NCBI GenBank assembly: GCA_026706395.1 | Contig: JAPOYU010000054.1 | Coordinates: 142,145 to 206,144, forward strand | DNA from: Chloroflexota bacterium | Lineage (GTDB): Bacteria; Chloroflexota; Anaerolineae; Aggregatilineales; Phototrophicaceae | Direction of reading: 5' to 3' | DNA: 64,000 bases | Shown here: one piece after another, positions 46,049 through 54,358 of the stretch | Layout: the number at the start of each line of letters is the position of its first letter | Numbering within the stretch: the first letter of the stretch is position 1 | The notes under the pieces: generated by a model | Databases searched by the model: none | What the model saw: only the letters and a program-made list of their open reading frames with translations | Told to the model about the DNA's origin: nothing | Translations under genes and position numbers: made by a program

Positions 46049-47266
46049 CTAAAGACCGAGATTGAGCGACGGTTCGACAAGAATGATGTCAAACACTCTC
46101 GCCACAGCGCCCAACAACGCCGCATCTGGCTGCAAGCGGGAAATGCGGAGATCAATCCTGCAGGGCGGCATCACCACCAGATGGCGCTCCAGTTCCGCGC
46201 GCGCCTCGCCAAGAAAAGGACCAAATTCCCGGCCCAGCTCGCCTCCGAGAACGAAGACAGGAATATCGAAGGCATTGTAGAGGCTGGCAAGACCGAACCC
46301 AAGATTTCGGCTCAATTCCGACATGGCGGCGCGCGGCGCTTCGTCGTCAGCATGCAGGGCCTCAAGCAATCGGCTGAAGTTTAAGCCCTGTGAGTCGAGA
46401 ACTGTCTGCGGGTTTGTTTCGAAGCGTTGCTTTGTGATCTGTATGAATCTGGGAATGTTGACCATCGACTGCCAGTTTCGCGTTTTGGCGTGGCCGGTCC
46501 CGTTTTCCTCCAGGTAATTCATATAACCGACTTCTCCCGCAAAGCCGTATTTGCCCTGATACAGTTGACTGTTGATGACAATCCCGGCGCCAACGCCATA
46601 CCCGATTTCAATGTACATGAAGTGGCTGTCTTCCGCGGCGGGTCCATAGTGATTCTCGCCAAGAGCGGCAAGGCTGACGAGATTGTCGACGCTCACCGGC
46701 ACAGCAAATTCATCTTCCCATTCAGCGCGAAAATTGACGTGGCGCCAATCCATAAACTTGGAATAGATTACCTCGCCGTCTTCGCCGATAAGGCCCGGTG
46801 AAGCGACGCCGATGCCGAGCAGCGGTCTCCCGCCGCCGTTGATCTGAAGAGCGGATCGGATTAGCTGACGGCAGATACCCAGCACGTATGATTCTTCCGT
46901 CGAACCGATTGGCACCAGTTTGTACCAGTCTATTTCTCCAGCGAGATTGGCGAGCGCGCACTGTACGGAAGAGGCGTTGAATTTGATGGCGATCACGCCG
47001 GCGCCTTGGGGATTGAGTTCGAGCAGGATACCGCGGCGCCCGCCGGTAGACTCTTCGTAGCCCACCTCGTGTATCATATCGTTTTGGATGAGTTCATCAG
47101 TGAGATTGGAGATAGCGCTGCGTGTTAGCCCCGTGCGGGAAGACAGTTTCGCCCGGGTCTGGGAGGGGTTTTCGCGCAGGCTGCTCAAGACGAGCGCGCG
47201 ATTGATCTCGTGCATCACTTCGTGGTTGACAGCTGATCGCCGACGCGACATAGGTGGATTGCTCAC
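46049..47266 (-). CDS. ROK family transcriptional regulator (NagC/XylR type)
   Basis: A 405-residue regulator with an N-terminal winged helix (MHEINRALVLSSLRENPS, TRAKLSSRTGLTRSAISNLTDELI) and a C-terminal ROK domain. The zinc motif of ROK kinases is absent: where GH(x9)CxCGxxGC is expected there is GHAKTRNWQSMVN. It therefore should sense a sugar or derivative rather than phosphorylate it. It lies 122 bases upstream of the transport operon on the same strand and faces a Gfo/Idh/MocA gene. I infer control of both. Confidence 0.9.
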   Translation of the reverse strand: MSNPPMSRRRSAVNHEVMHEINRALVLSSLRENPSQTRAKLSSRTGLTRSAISNLTDELIQNDMIHEVGYEESTGGRRGILLELNPQGAGVIAIKFNASSVQCALANLAGEIDWYKLVPIGSTEESYVLGICRQLIRSALQINGGGRPLLGIGVASPGLIGEDGEVIYSKFMDWRHVNFRAEWEDEFAVPVSVDNLVSLAALGENHYGPAAEDSHFMYIEIGYGVGAGIVINSQLYQGKYGFAGEVGYMNYLEENGTGHAKTRNWQSMVNIPRFIQITKQRFETNPQTVLDSQGLNFSRLLEALHADDEAPRAAMSELSRNLGFGLASLYNAFDIPVFVLGGELGREFGPFLGEARAELERHLVVMPPCRIDLRISRLQPDAALLGAVARVFDIILVEPSLNLGL

Positions 47267-47298
47267 CGAACCTGTAATGTGGATTAAGTTTCCCTACT

Positions 47299-47327
47299 TT
47301 GTAAAAATATTATAATAAGTGTATACT
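47299..47327 (+). promoter_or_regulatory. Predicted promoter for the oxidoreductase at 47382
   Basis: TTGTAA (47299-47304) and TATACT (47322-47327) with exactly 17 bases between, in an AT-rich patch. It ends 54 bases before the start codon. It overlaps the opposite promoter. Confidence 0.65.
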
Positions 47328-47346
47328 AATGCGATAGCTTTGTCAA
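47318..47346 (-). promoter_or_regulatory. Predicted promoter for the ROK regulator
   Basis: On the minus strand a perfect TTGACA (47341-47346) and TACACT (47318-47323) are 17 bases apart, about 50 bases before the start at 47266. The two -10 boxes of the divergent pair overlap, so only one polymerase can bind at a time. Confidence 0.55.
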
Positions 47347-47381
47347 ATTAAAGAATTATCTTCATTAATGGAGGTAAGTAT

Positions 47382-48659
47382 ATGACTCCGATTGAAACCA
47401 TCGTCGTAGGGGCGGGCGGACGCGGCAATGCTTATGGCAACTTTGCGCTGGAGCATCCGCAGGAGATGCGGGTTGTCGGCCTTGCCGAGCCGGATCCGGT
47501 GCGGCGAGAGCGCTTTATCCGGCTACACGATATCGCGCCGGATATGGTGTTTCAGGATTGGCAATCTCTCCTGGCATCGGGAGAGAAGAAAGCCGCCGCG
47601 GTCATCAACTGCACGATGGATCGCGTTCACTTCGAGTCTACGATGCAGATGCTCGAGCTCGGTTACGATGTCCTGCTCGAAAAGCCAATGTCACCGGTAC
47701 CCGAAGAGAATGTGCGTCTGGTGCAAAGGGCCGAGGAGCTGGGGCAGGTGCTGCAGATATGTCATGTACTGCGCTACACGCCGTTTTGGCAGGTGCTGCG
47801 CGAGGTCGTCCAGTCGGGCAAGCTCGGACGGGTAATCAGCGTAACGCATCGCGAGAACTTGACCTATTACCACATGGCGCACAGTTTCGTGCGAGGCAAT
47901 TGGCGCAAGGAGGCTACATCGGGACCGATGATCTTGTGCAAGTGCTGCCACGACTTTGACGTCTTGCTCTGGATATTGCGGAAGAAGGTTGTACATCTGA
48001 ATTCTTTTGGTTCGCTGATCCACTTTAGACCGGAGAATGCGCCGGAGGGCGCGACTTTGCGCTGCACTGACGGCTGCCCGGCGGCAGATTCCTGCAAGTA
48101 TGAGGCGACCAAGCTGTACGTCCGCGACGGAACTGGCTGGCCTATGAACGCTGTGTCGTGGATAGCGATGAAGGAGGCGCGGCTTGAAGCGCTGAAGACG
48201 GACTGGTATGGACGCTGCGTCTATCAATGCGACAACGATGTGGTCGATCATCAGAGCGTCAATATGGAACTGGAAGATGGTACGACGGTAACCTTGGTGA
48301 TGAATGGCCAGGGCGACGAAGAATGCCGCACAACGCGCTGGGACGGCACGAAAGCGACGCTATACGGCAAGTTCTCATCGCGCGGCGATGAGATACGCGT
48401 GCACCATCATTTGACGGGCGAAACAGAAGATGTGCCGGTGACCGCGCGCGACAGCAGCGGGCATGGCGGCGGTGACTACGGCATCGTGCGCAGCTTCGTG
48501 AATACGATGCACGGCAATCCAGATGACAGCGTCACGACAGCGCGAGAGTCCTTGGAGAGCCATCTTTTGGCCTTTGCGGCCGAGGAAGCGCGCCTGAATA
48601 AGACAGTTATCAACATGGATGAATTCAGGGCGCGCTTGGAGAATACTGCGCGTAACTGA
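47382..48659 (+). CDS. Gfo/Idh/MocA family oxidoreductase
   Basis: A 425-residue NAD(P)-dependent oxidoreductase, longer than the one at 16424. The Rossmann start is IETIVVGAGGRGNAYGNFAL, followed by LLEKPMSPVPEENV. A cysteine-rich stretch (CKCCHDFD near residue 190, then CTDGCPAADSC near 230) is characteristic of the longer subgroup that acts on sugar or cyclitol derivatives. GGAGG lies 7 bases before the ATG. It is divergent from the ROK regulator and likely under its control, so it may metabolise the transported substrate. Confidence 0.9.
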   Translation: MTPIETIVVGAGGRGNAYGNFALEHPQEMRVVGLAEPDPVRRERFIRLHDIAPDMVFQDWQSLLASGEKKAAAVINCTMDRVHFESTMQMLELGYDVLLEKPMSPVPEENVRLVQRAEELGQVLQICHVLRYTPFWQVLREVVQSGKLGRVISVTHRENLTYYHMAHSFVRGNWRKEATSGPMILCKCCHDFDVLLWILRKKVVHLNSFGSLIHFRPENAPEGATLRCTDGCPAADSCKYEATKLYVRDGTGWPMNAVSWIAMKEARLEALKTDWYGRCVYQCDNDVVDHQSVNMELEDGTTVTLVMNGQGDEECRTTRWDGTKATLYGKFSSRGDEIRVHHHLTGETEDVPVTARDSSGHGGGDYGIVRSFVNTMHGNPDDSVTTARESLESHLLAFAAEEARLNKTVINMDEFRARLENTARN

Positions 48660-48707
48660 TCTGAAAGTCGGTCGATGGCTCGCGCTGGACAAGCGTGACT
48701 CGATAAG

Positions 48708-48779
48708 CACCCCCGACAGGATTCGAACCTGTGCGCCTGGTTCCGGAAACCAATGCTCTATCCCCTGAGCTACGGGGGC
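48708..48779 (-). tRNA. tRNA-Arg (anticodon CCG)
   Basis: A 72-base cloverleaf. The acceptor GCCCCCG pairs with CGGGGGT (one G-T), D-stem GCTC/GAGC, anticodon stem TTGGT/ACCAG with loop TTCCGGA (anticodon CCG, reading CGG), and T-stem ACAGG/CCTGT with loop TTCGAAT. The 3' CCA is not encoded. It sits between the oxidoreductase and the lipoprotein gene. Confidence 0.95.
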
Positions 48780-48943
48780 AAGTGCCAATTATCTTAGCAG
48801 AAGGCGCTGGGCGCCACAAGTCCTGGGAGAACCAGGAAGACGCGTTTTACTGCCTATGTAGTCCTTGATAATCGCCGAAAAGACGCTTCTGCTGATATAA
48901 TCTCGCCTGGCCGTCTTGGTCAGCTAGCGCGGGATCGGCACGA

Positions 48944-49666
48944 GTGAAAACGCTTTGGCGCAAAACCAACATAGGTGGATTGTTCGGCCTGACGGGCCTG
49001 CTACTGATGACGGGCTGCCAGGCTTTAGGCGGCGGGGATTCGGTCGCGACCATTGGCGCGGACCTGACGGAGTACGCGGTGGAAGGCGGGGCGATACTCG
49101 CCGCAGCAACGGCGGAGCGAAACATGGCCGTAGAAACGATAGTCGCTGCGAGCACGCGGGTTGCGGAGTTGTCGGAAGTAAATGCCGCCTTGGGCGCCAC
49201 GCTGCGGGCGAACTATACGAGTACGCCTGAGGTGCAAGTCGTCGTGGTCAGCGCTGAAGACATGGGCAGTTCTTTGGGCGACGACATGATGGATGATTCG
49301 GCGGGAACCGCCGTCGCCGCCGGCGATATGCAGGTTTCCAATCTGGCGACGGCGGCCGCTATAGACGAAAACAGCGGCTGTTCAAGCGGCCTGGTAAGCG
49401 ACTTCAGTTCGGCGGCTGAGCGCATATATGTTACGGCTCACGTTACAAGCTTGCAATCAGGAACGGAGTTTAGAGTAGATTGGTTGCGGCAGGGCGAACT
49501 TTTGTATGACATAAGCTGGGAAGCCGATTACTCAAAATCATTTGAGTGTATCTGGTTTTATGTGGCTCCGGCGGATTTCGCCTTTGCGCCTGGCGATTAC
49601 TCGGCAAGGCTCCTTGTCGATGGCTTGGAAACGGGCAGCGCCCCCTTTTCCATATTCGGCGGCTGA
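48944..49666 (+). CDS. Putative lipoprotein of unknown function
   Basis: A 240-residue protein with a lipobox: LLLMTGC near residue 25 after a basic and hydrophobic start, so it is probably lipid-anchored outside the cell. A helical region (about 38-80) carries repeated Ala/Glu. A beta-rich C-terminal domain (about 145-240) contains AERIYVTAHVTSLQSGTEF and LLVDGLETGSAPFSIFGG, similar to small extracellular modules often next to peptidases. GTG start. The M23 peptidase gene follows 12 bases later. I do not recognise a named family. Confidence 0.7.
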   Translation: MKTLWRKTNIGGLFGLTGLLLMTGCQALGGGDSVATIGADLTEYAVEGGAILAAATAERNMAVETIVAASTRVAELSEVNAALGATLRANYTSTPEVQVVVVSAEDMGSSLGDDMMDDSAGTAVAAGDMQVSNLATAAAIDENSGCSSGLVSDFSSAAERIYVTAHVTSLQSGTEFRVDWLRQGELLYDISWEADYSKSFECIWFYVAPADFAFAPGDYSARLLVDGLETGSAPFSIFGG

Positions 49667-49678
49667 CGGGAGGCGCCT

Positions 49679-50623
49679 GTGCCAGGATCTCAAAGCCCCG
49701 CAGGTGTTGTCATGGCTTTTCTGGCGGCGCTTATGGCTGCAATGGCCGTGTTGGGTCAGAGTCCGCCGCAGCCCGGTAAAGGCGCGCCCGCAACCCTTGA
49801 ACCGGCGGACGCTGAGATGGTGCTGCAGTTGACAGCAACAGCAATCGCCCAGGTTGAGCCGGCCGAGCATAACATTCTGCACCGACCAATTGAATTGTCG
49901 GATGAATACTCGCACTGGGTCGATCGCACATATGCCTATGGCAGTACACAATGGCAGCAGCGCGCGGTTCACTTGGGCGTGGAGTTTGTCAATCCGCTGA
50001 ATACGCCGGTGTATGCGGCCAAGGCCGGCGTCGTGGTTTTCGCCGGCGACGACGCTACGACTCACCTGGGACCGCAGAACAACTATTATGGCAATGTGGT
50101 GGTCTTGGCGCACAGCGAATATTCTCTGGCGGGACGGCAGGTATTCACGTTGTACGGCCATCTCGAGTCGATAGACGTAGAGGCGGGTCAGCAGGTTGAT
50201 GATCTGGATCAACTGGGGCGAATCGGCGCGACCGGCGTGGCGATAGGCCCGCATTTGCATTTCGAAGTGCGAGTGGATGACCCCTATGATCATCGGATGA
50301 CGCGCAATCCGGAACTTTGGCTGCAGCATTATATCGACCGGGGCATGATCGTCGGCGCGCTGCGTGATGAAGCCGGGCAGTACATCTACGGCAAACGCAT
50401 TTCAGTGCGATCGGATGATACAGACCGGGACGTCTTCAGCTATGGCAGCGATGCTGTCAATTCCGATCCGGTTTGGCAAGAGAACTTCACCGTTGGCGAC
50501 TTGCCGGCAGGCGATTACAAACTGGTTGTCCTGAGCGATTCCGGCGCGATCGCCTGGGCTGAAACCGTTACTGTTGAGGCGTATCGAACGACAGTTGTCG
50601 AGATAGTATTGTCTGAAGAATAG
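49679..50623 (+). CDS. M23 family peptidase-like protein, Asp ligand replaced by Glu
   Basis: A 314-residue exported protein with a short N-terminal hydrophobic segment (about 12-27). The LytM/M23 domain covers about residues 95-225. The expected H-x3-D metal pair reads HLGVE (Glu instead of Asp), while LYGHLE and PHLHFEV supply the catalytic and last metal His. TPVYAAKAGVVVFAGDD and GRIGATG are typical. A C-terminal beta domain (about 230-314) may bind a partner. The GTG at 49679 follows GGGAGG. Murein hydrolysis is likely but the substitution makes activity uncertain. Confidence 0.85.
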   Translation: MPGSQSPAGVVMAFLAALMAAMAVLGQSPPQPGKGAPATLEPADAEMVLQLTATAIAQVEPAEHNILHRPIELSDEYSHWVDRTYAYGSTQWQQRAVHLGVEFVNPLNTPVYAAKAGVVVFAGDDATTHLGPQNNYYGNVVVLAHSEYSLAGRQVFTLYGHLESIDVEAGQQVDDLDQLGRIGATGVAIGPHLHFEVRVDDPYDHRMTRNPELWLQHYIDRGMIVGALRDEAGQYIYGKRISVRSDDTDRDVFSYGSDAVNSDPVWQENFTVGDLPAGDYKLVVLSDSGAIAWAETVTVEAYRTTVVEIVLSEE

Positions 50624-50635
50624 GATAGTGGCGTT

Positions 50636-52768
50636 CTAGCGGTATATCCGATACTCGACTGTGAGCGAGCCGTTGCGCGTCACATCTGTAAAGCGCATTA
50701 CGCCGCGGTGCCCGTCAGCTGTGACGATGCCTATCGTCGCGTTCTGCAATTGGTCGGCGTTCAGCGTTGCGATGTTCGCTTGCGAGACGGCAATGGCATC
50801 ATAATGCGCGTCATGTAGCGAGGAAAATTGATTCATCAAGAGCATGGCGGCATTGCCCTGCGTGATCACCTCGTTTCCTGTCCAGGAGAATTCCGACAGG
50901 GCATCGCCATCCAGATCGAATGAGCCCGGAGCGATCCGCCAGTTTCCACTGGTGAGCACAGGTCGATCAGCGATGTAGTTATACGCAAAAGCCTGGTTGT
51001 TCGCTTCGCCTGCCGGACCTTCGGCGACTTCCTGATTGAGGTCAACCACAATAATCACGGATTGCGGACCGGAGGCGCCGTTAAGCGTCGGGCGAAGCTG
51101 GAGAACAGTTTGCTGGCCGGCGGCGAGTCCAGGGTGGTTGATGCCGACATAGTGACCGCCCGGTTCAAATGTGCCGGCGATAGCGAAGTTGCCGGCCGGG
51201 CTTAGTCCCCGATTCTGCACTGACACATTGACCAAGGTTGCCTGCCCGAGCGTTATACGCGCCGGATTGGCGGACAGCACGAGCAGATCGGGCTCGCGAG
51301 ATGGGACCGCGGTAGCGGCGGGCGCTGGAGTGGAAGTTGCGGGAGGCTCAATGATGGGAACCAAGTTGCGGTTTCCGATTGTCTCGACCAAGTAAGCGGC
51401 CATCCAGCCCCATTGCCCGCGGTAATCGATTACCAGCCATTTGTAATCGGCGGTGGCGCCCAATACACGCAGTTGCGCCCCTTGCAGCGCTTGGCCGATG
51501 ATCTCGTAATCAAGCCCGGGCCCGCTGCGGACGTTCTGAAACTCGCTCTGGATGATCAAGTGATAACCGGTCGGCGTCAGCGTAGGAAATGGCGTATTGG
51601 TTGGATGTGGTGTCGCTGTGGCGCGCGACACGTTTTCGGATTGGACGGTGGCGCCTCCCTGGCTCGGGTAGCGCGCGACCACATTCGCCGCGCCGTACTC
51701 ATTGAGACGGGTCACGACAACGTTATTGCTGATTTCGCCGATCGCCAAAGTCGCGGGATTCAACTGACCCTGGACACCGCGGAAAGCTTGAATGGCGGCG
51801 AGATCATTAGCGAGGGCGCCGCTGCCGGAACCGGCCTCGGCAACCAGCCGGACTGAATCGTAGCCGGCGGCGCTAAGGGCATCCGGCAGGATGCCAAACG
51901 CCCGCGCGTAGGCAAGGACGAATTCTTGGCTGGCGGTGTCGTCCAGCGAATAGGACCAGGTTGACATACTGATGATCCCCGACAGGGCGGTGGCTGGCAC
52001 CAACTGGACAAAGGCTGGATCAGTGGCTTGAGCGTAAACCACTTCGCCCAAATATCCGGCCGTTTGCATTGCGTTGAAGGCCCTGGCGGCCAGGCTGGGC
52101 GGGCCGAATACTGCGGCGACATCGGGCGCCGACTGCGCAATCGAGGCGGCGATCTGATCCAGGTTCAACCGCGCTTCGTCGTAACGCAGATTCGTCGGTC
52201 GTATGCCGTGGGCCACAAGAGCGTTAGCCAGAGTTATCAGATTGGCGGTGCTGGCGCTGTCAAGCTGTATAGTCTGTATCGAGTCGATGTCGAGAGAATC
52301 GACGAGATAATCTACCAATCCATTGATTTGCAGGCGGTCTGGCGCTCGGCTGCGGAAGATGCGACCGCTGGCGTCGCTCAGCAGCACGGTATCGCCGGTG
52401 GCTGGCGTGAGCACAGGCACATCAAGCGCTTGCAGACGGGCGATATTGCGCGCCACAGCCTGGTTCGTCTCGGGCCCAATGACAGCAATCACACTTGCCT
52501 GACGCATATTTGCGATGGCGATATCCATGTGCTCGGGCGGGGTATCAACGACTGAGAGTTGGAAAACGGTGCCATCCGCGCCAATGATCCCGCCGGCCTC
52601 ATTGACATGATCGGCGGCGAGCCTGGTGCCGGCGAGTAGCGCTCCGTCAGGCCGGTCAATCACGCCTATCCGCAGCGTGATTTGTGCGTTCAGCCGGAAG
52701 CTGACGCTCATCAACAATATCGCTGCCAGGGGCAGCAATCCTAACTGGCGAAAATGACCGGCAAGCAT
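50636..52768 (-). CDS. Periplasmic-binding-protein / SH3 / CARDB fusion protein
   Basis: A 710-residue exported protein with domains in a rare order. After a signal peptide (about 1-28), residues about 30-365 form a branched-chain-amino-acid-type binding fold (LRIGVIDRPDGALLAGTRLAADHVNEAGG, VIAVIGPETNQAVARN, LSAAGYDSVRLVAEAG). A Thr/Pro linker follows. An SH3b domain covers about 400-460 (NVRSGPGLDYEIIGQALQGA, WGWMAAYLVE). A CARDB Ig-like domain covers about 480-590 (VNVSVQNRGLSPAGNF). A unique C-terminal part of about 110 residues ends it. No permease genes are adjacent, so transport is not its likely role. Confidence 0.88.
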   Translation of the reverse strand: MLAGHFRQLGLLPLAAILLMSVSFRLNAQITLRIGVIDRPDGALLAGTRLAADHVNEAGGIIGADGTVFQLSVVDTPPEHMDIAIANMRQASVIAVIGPETNQAVARNIARLQALDVPVLTPATGDTVLLSDASGRIFRSRAPDRLQINGLVDYLVDSLDIDSIQTIQLDSASTANLITLANALVAHGIRPTNLRYDEARLNLDQIAASIAQSAPDVAAVFGPPSLAARAFNAMQTAGYLGEVVYAQATDPAFVQLVPATALSGIISMSTWSYSLDDTASQEFVLAYARAFGILPDALSAAGYDSVRLVAEAGSGSGALANDLAAIQAFRGVQGQLNPATLAIGEISNNVVVTRLNEYGAANVVARYPSQGGATVQSENVSRATATPHPTNTPFPTLTPTGYHLIIQSEFQNVRSGPGLDYEIIGQALQGAQLRVLGATADYKWLVIDYRGQWGWMAAYLVETIGNRNLVPIIEPPATSTPAPAATAVPSREPDLLVLSANPARITLGQATLVNVSVQNRGLSPAGNFAIAGTFEPGGHYVGINHPGLAAGQQTVLQLRPTLNGASGPQSVIIVVDLNQEVAEGPAGEANNQAFAYNYIADRPVLTSGNWRIAPGSFDLDGDALSEFSWTGNEVITQGNAAMLLMNQFSSLHDAHYDAIAVSQANIATLNADQLQNATIGIVTADGHRGVMRFTDVTRNGSLTVEYRIYR

Positions 52769-52805
52769 ATTCAGACGTCACCATTTAGTTCTTGTAGCTA
52801 AAGTT

Positions 52806-52833
52806 AGTATACAGAATCAGTCTTAACGGGCAA
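52806..52833 (-). promoter_or_regulatory. Predicted promoter for the binding-protein fusion
   Basis: Minus-strand TTGCCC (52828-52833) and TATACT (52806-52811), 16 bases apart, 37 bases before the start at 52768. Confidence 0.45.
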
Positions 52834-52853
52834 CACTTGAGCGACGTCCCCAC

Positions 52854-52882
52854 TTGAATTTAGACCCGGCGCAACCTATACT
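52854..52882 (+). promoter_or_regulatory. Predicted promoter for the MBL-greA unit
   Basis: TTGAAT (52854-52859) and TATACT (52877-52882) are 17 bases apart and end 47 bases before the start at 52930. Confidence 0.55.
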
Positions 52883-52929
52883 CGCGCGACAGATTGACTT
52901 GGTTCCAGTCGAAGTGATCAACCGTCCCA

Positions 52930-53826
52930 ATGCAGCGTGAGCGCATCACGGATCACATTTTTGTTTTCCGCAGCAGTCTGTACGCGCAAGTTACTGCCGG
53001 CGTCGTATTGACGGGCGACGGCGCTGTACTGATTGACACGCTGCTCTATCCGGAAGAGTCGCTGCGCATACGCCGCTTTGTCGAAGTCGGCTTAGGCTCG
53101 AAAGTGAGCTACGTTATCATCACGCACTTCCATGCCGACCATACAACGGGAACTTGCTTCTTCCCTGACGCGCAGGTGATCTCGCACAGGCTTTGTGCCG
53201 AGACTCTAGCGACGCGTGGACGTGAAAGCTTGCTGCGAATGAAGGCAAGTGGGCCGGAGTTCGAAGCGGTGGAATTGGTGCTGCCGAACATTACATTTGA
53301 AGACGAAATCAAACTGGAATTCGGCGAGACCGGGTTCCGGCTGCGCGAAAGCCCGGGGCATAGTCCTGACTCAATAATCTGCCTCGTGGAGGGCGAAGAA
53401 ATACTTTTTGCTGCCGATACTGTGATGCCGATCCCCTACTTTGTTGATGGCGACTCCAGCGCGTTGGAGCGATCACTGGCGCGATTGCTTGACCGGGAAT
53501 ACGAGAACATCGTGCAAGGGCATGGCGATATCATATTGCGTGGCGAAGTGTCCGAAAAGATTAACAGCGATCTCAAGTACTTGCACCGCTTGAAAGAGGC
53601 GGTTGCCCAAGCCTTGGACGCGGGTCATGAGCAAATTGAAGACGTGATCTCACTGGAAGAATGTGGCAAGAGCCAGGTCTTGCTGAATGGCCTTGTCAAG
53701 CAATTGCATCAGCTTAACATCCGCGCCTTGGTCAATGAGTTTCGGGCTCCCGAGCTTGAGCAAGACGACGACGTAGTCGAGGGTGATGAAGGAAGAGGCG
53801 AATGGCTGCAGAAGAAACTTATCTGA
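52930..53826 (+). CDS. MBL-fold metallo-hydrolase
   Basis: A 298-residue metallo-beta-lactamase-fold hydrolase. ITHFHADHTTG is the HxHxDH metal motif, followed by LRESPGHSPDSIICLVE with the next His, FAADTVMPIPYF with the bridging Asp, and IVQGHGDIIL with the last His. All ligands are present. The C-terminal tail is highly acidic and its codons overlap the start of greA by 25 bases. Substrate class (thioester, phosphodiester or lactone) is not resolved. Confidence 0.92.
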   Translation: MQRERITDHIFVFRSSLYAQVTAGVVLTGDGAVLIDTLLYPEESLRIRRFVEVGLGSKVSYVIITHFHADHTTGTCFFPDAQVISHRLCAETLATRGRESLLRMKASGPEFEAVELVLPNITFEDEIKLEFGETGFRLRESPGHSPDSIICLVEGEEILFAADTVMPIPYFVDGDSSALERSLARLLDREYENIVQGHGDIILRGEVSEKINSDLKYLHRLKEAVAQALDAGHEQIEDVISLEECGKSQVLLNGLVKQLHQLNIRALVNEFRAPELEQDDDVVEGDEGRGEWLQKKLI

Positions 53827-54272
53827 CCAGGGAAGGCGAAGATGAGCTGCGGCGCGAACTCAAGCGTTTGGTCGAGACGCGTCGGCCGGCGCTGGCGCAG
53901 AAGCTCAAGGATGCGGCCGCCCAAGGCGATCTCAAGGAGAATGCCGATTATCACGATGCAAAGGAGCAACTGGGTTTCATCGAAGGCCGCGTGCAGCATA
54001 TCGAGGCGATTCTGCGCCGGGCGATCATCGTCGACGACGCCGGCCCCGCTGATGAAGTGCGAATCGGTTCGACGGTGATCATTGAAGAAATCGGCAGTGG
54101 TGAAGAAGAGGAATACAAGATAGTCGGCAGCGCCGAGGCGAATCCCCGCGAGCGCAAGATATCGCAGAAAAGTCCGATCGGGGCGGCGCTTCTGGGTGAG
54201 AAAGTCGGCGCGAAAGTCACTGTCGCGACGCCGGACGGCAAGGTGCGATTCAGAATCATTGACATTCGCTGA
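53802..54272 (+). CDS. greA: Transcription elongation factor GreA
   Basis: Rescues backtracked RNA polymerase by stimulating transcript cleavage. The 156 residues have an N-terminal coiled coil with the acidic tip (AAAQGDLKENADYHDAKEQLG broken here: QGDLKENADYHDAKE) that carries the two catalytic acidic residues. The C-terminal FKBP-like domain has YKIVGSAEANP and ISQKSPIGAALLGEKVG. The length is standard. GAAGAGG lies before the ATG inside the MBL-fold gene. A strong hairpin follows the gene. Confidence 0.97.
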   Translation: MAAEETYLTREGEDELRRELKRLVETRRPALAQKLKDAAAQGDLKENADYHDAKEQLGFIEGRVQHIEAILRRAIIVDDAGPADEVRIGSTVIIEEIGSGEEEEYKIVGSAEANPRERKISQKSPIGAALLGEKVGAKVTVATPDGKVRFRIIDIR

Positions 54273-54322
54273 GGACTGGTCGTCAGACGCCCTTCAGCAA
54301 GTTGCAGCGCTCAATGGTGAAA

Positions 54323-54358
54323 GCAAAAGCCCCGCTTTGTCCGCGGGGCCTGTTGTTT
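54323..54358. terminator. Bidirectional terminator between greA and the convergent gene
   Basis: A perfect 7-bp GC stem (54329-54335 with 54343-54349) and a 7-base loop, followed by a T-rich stretch on the plus strand and an A-rich stretch before it, which gives TTTT on the minus strand. It serves both greA and the gene ending at 54359. Confidence 0.8.
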
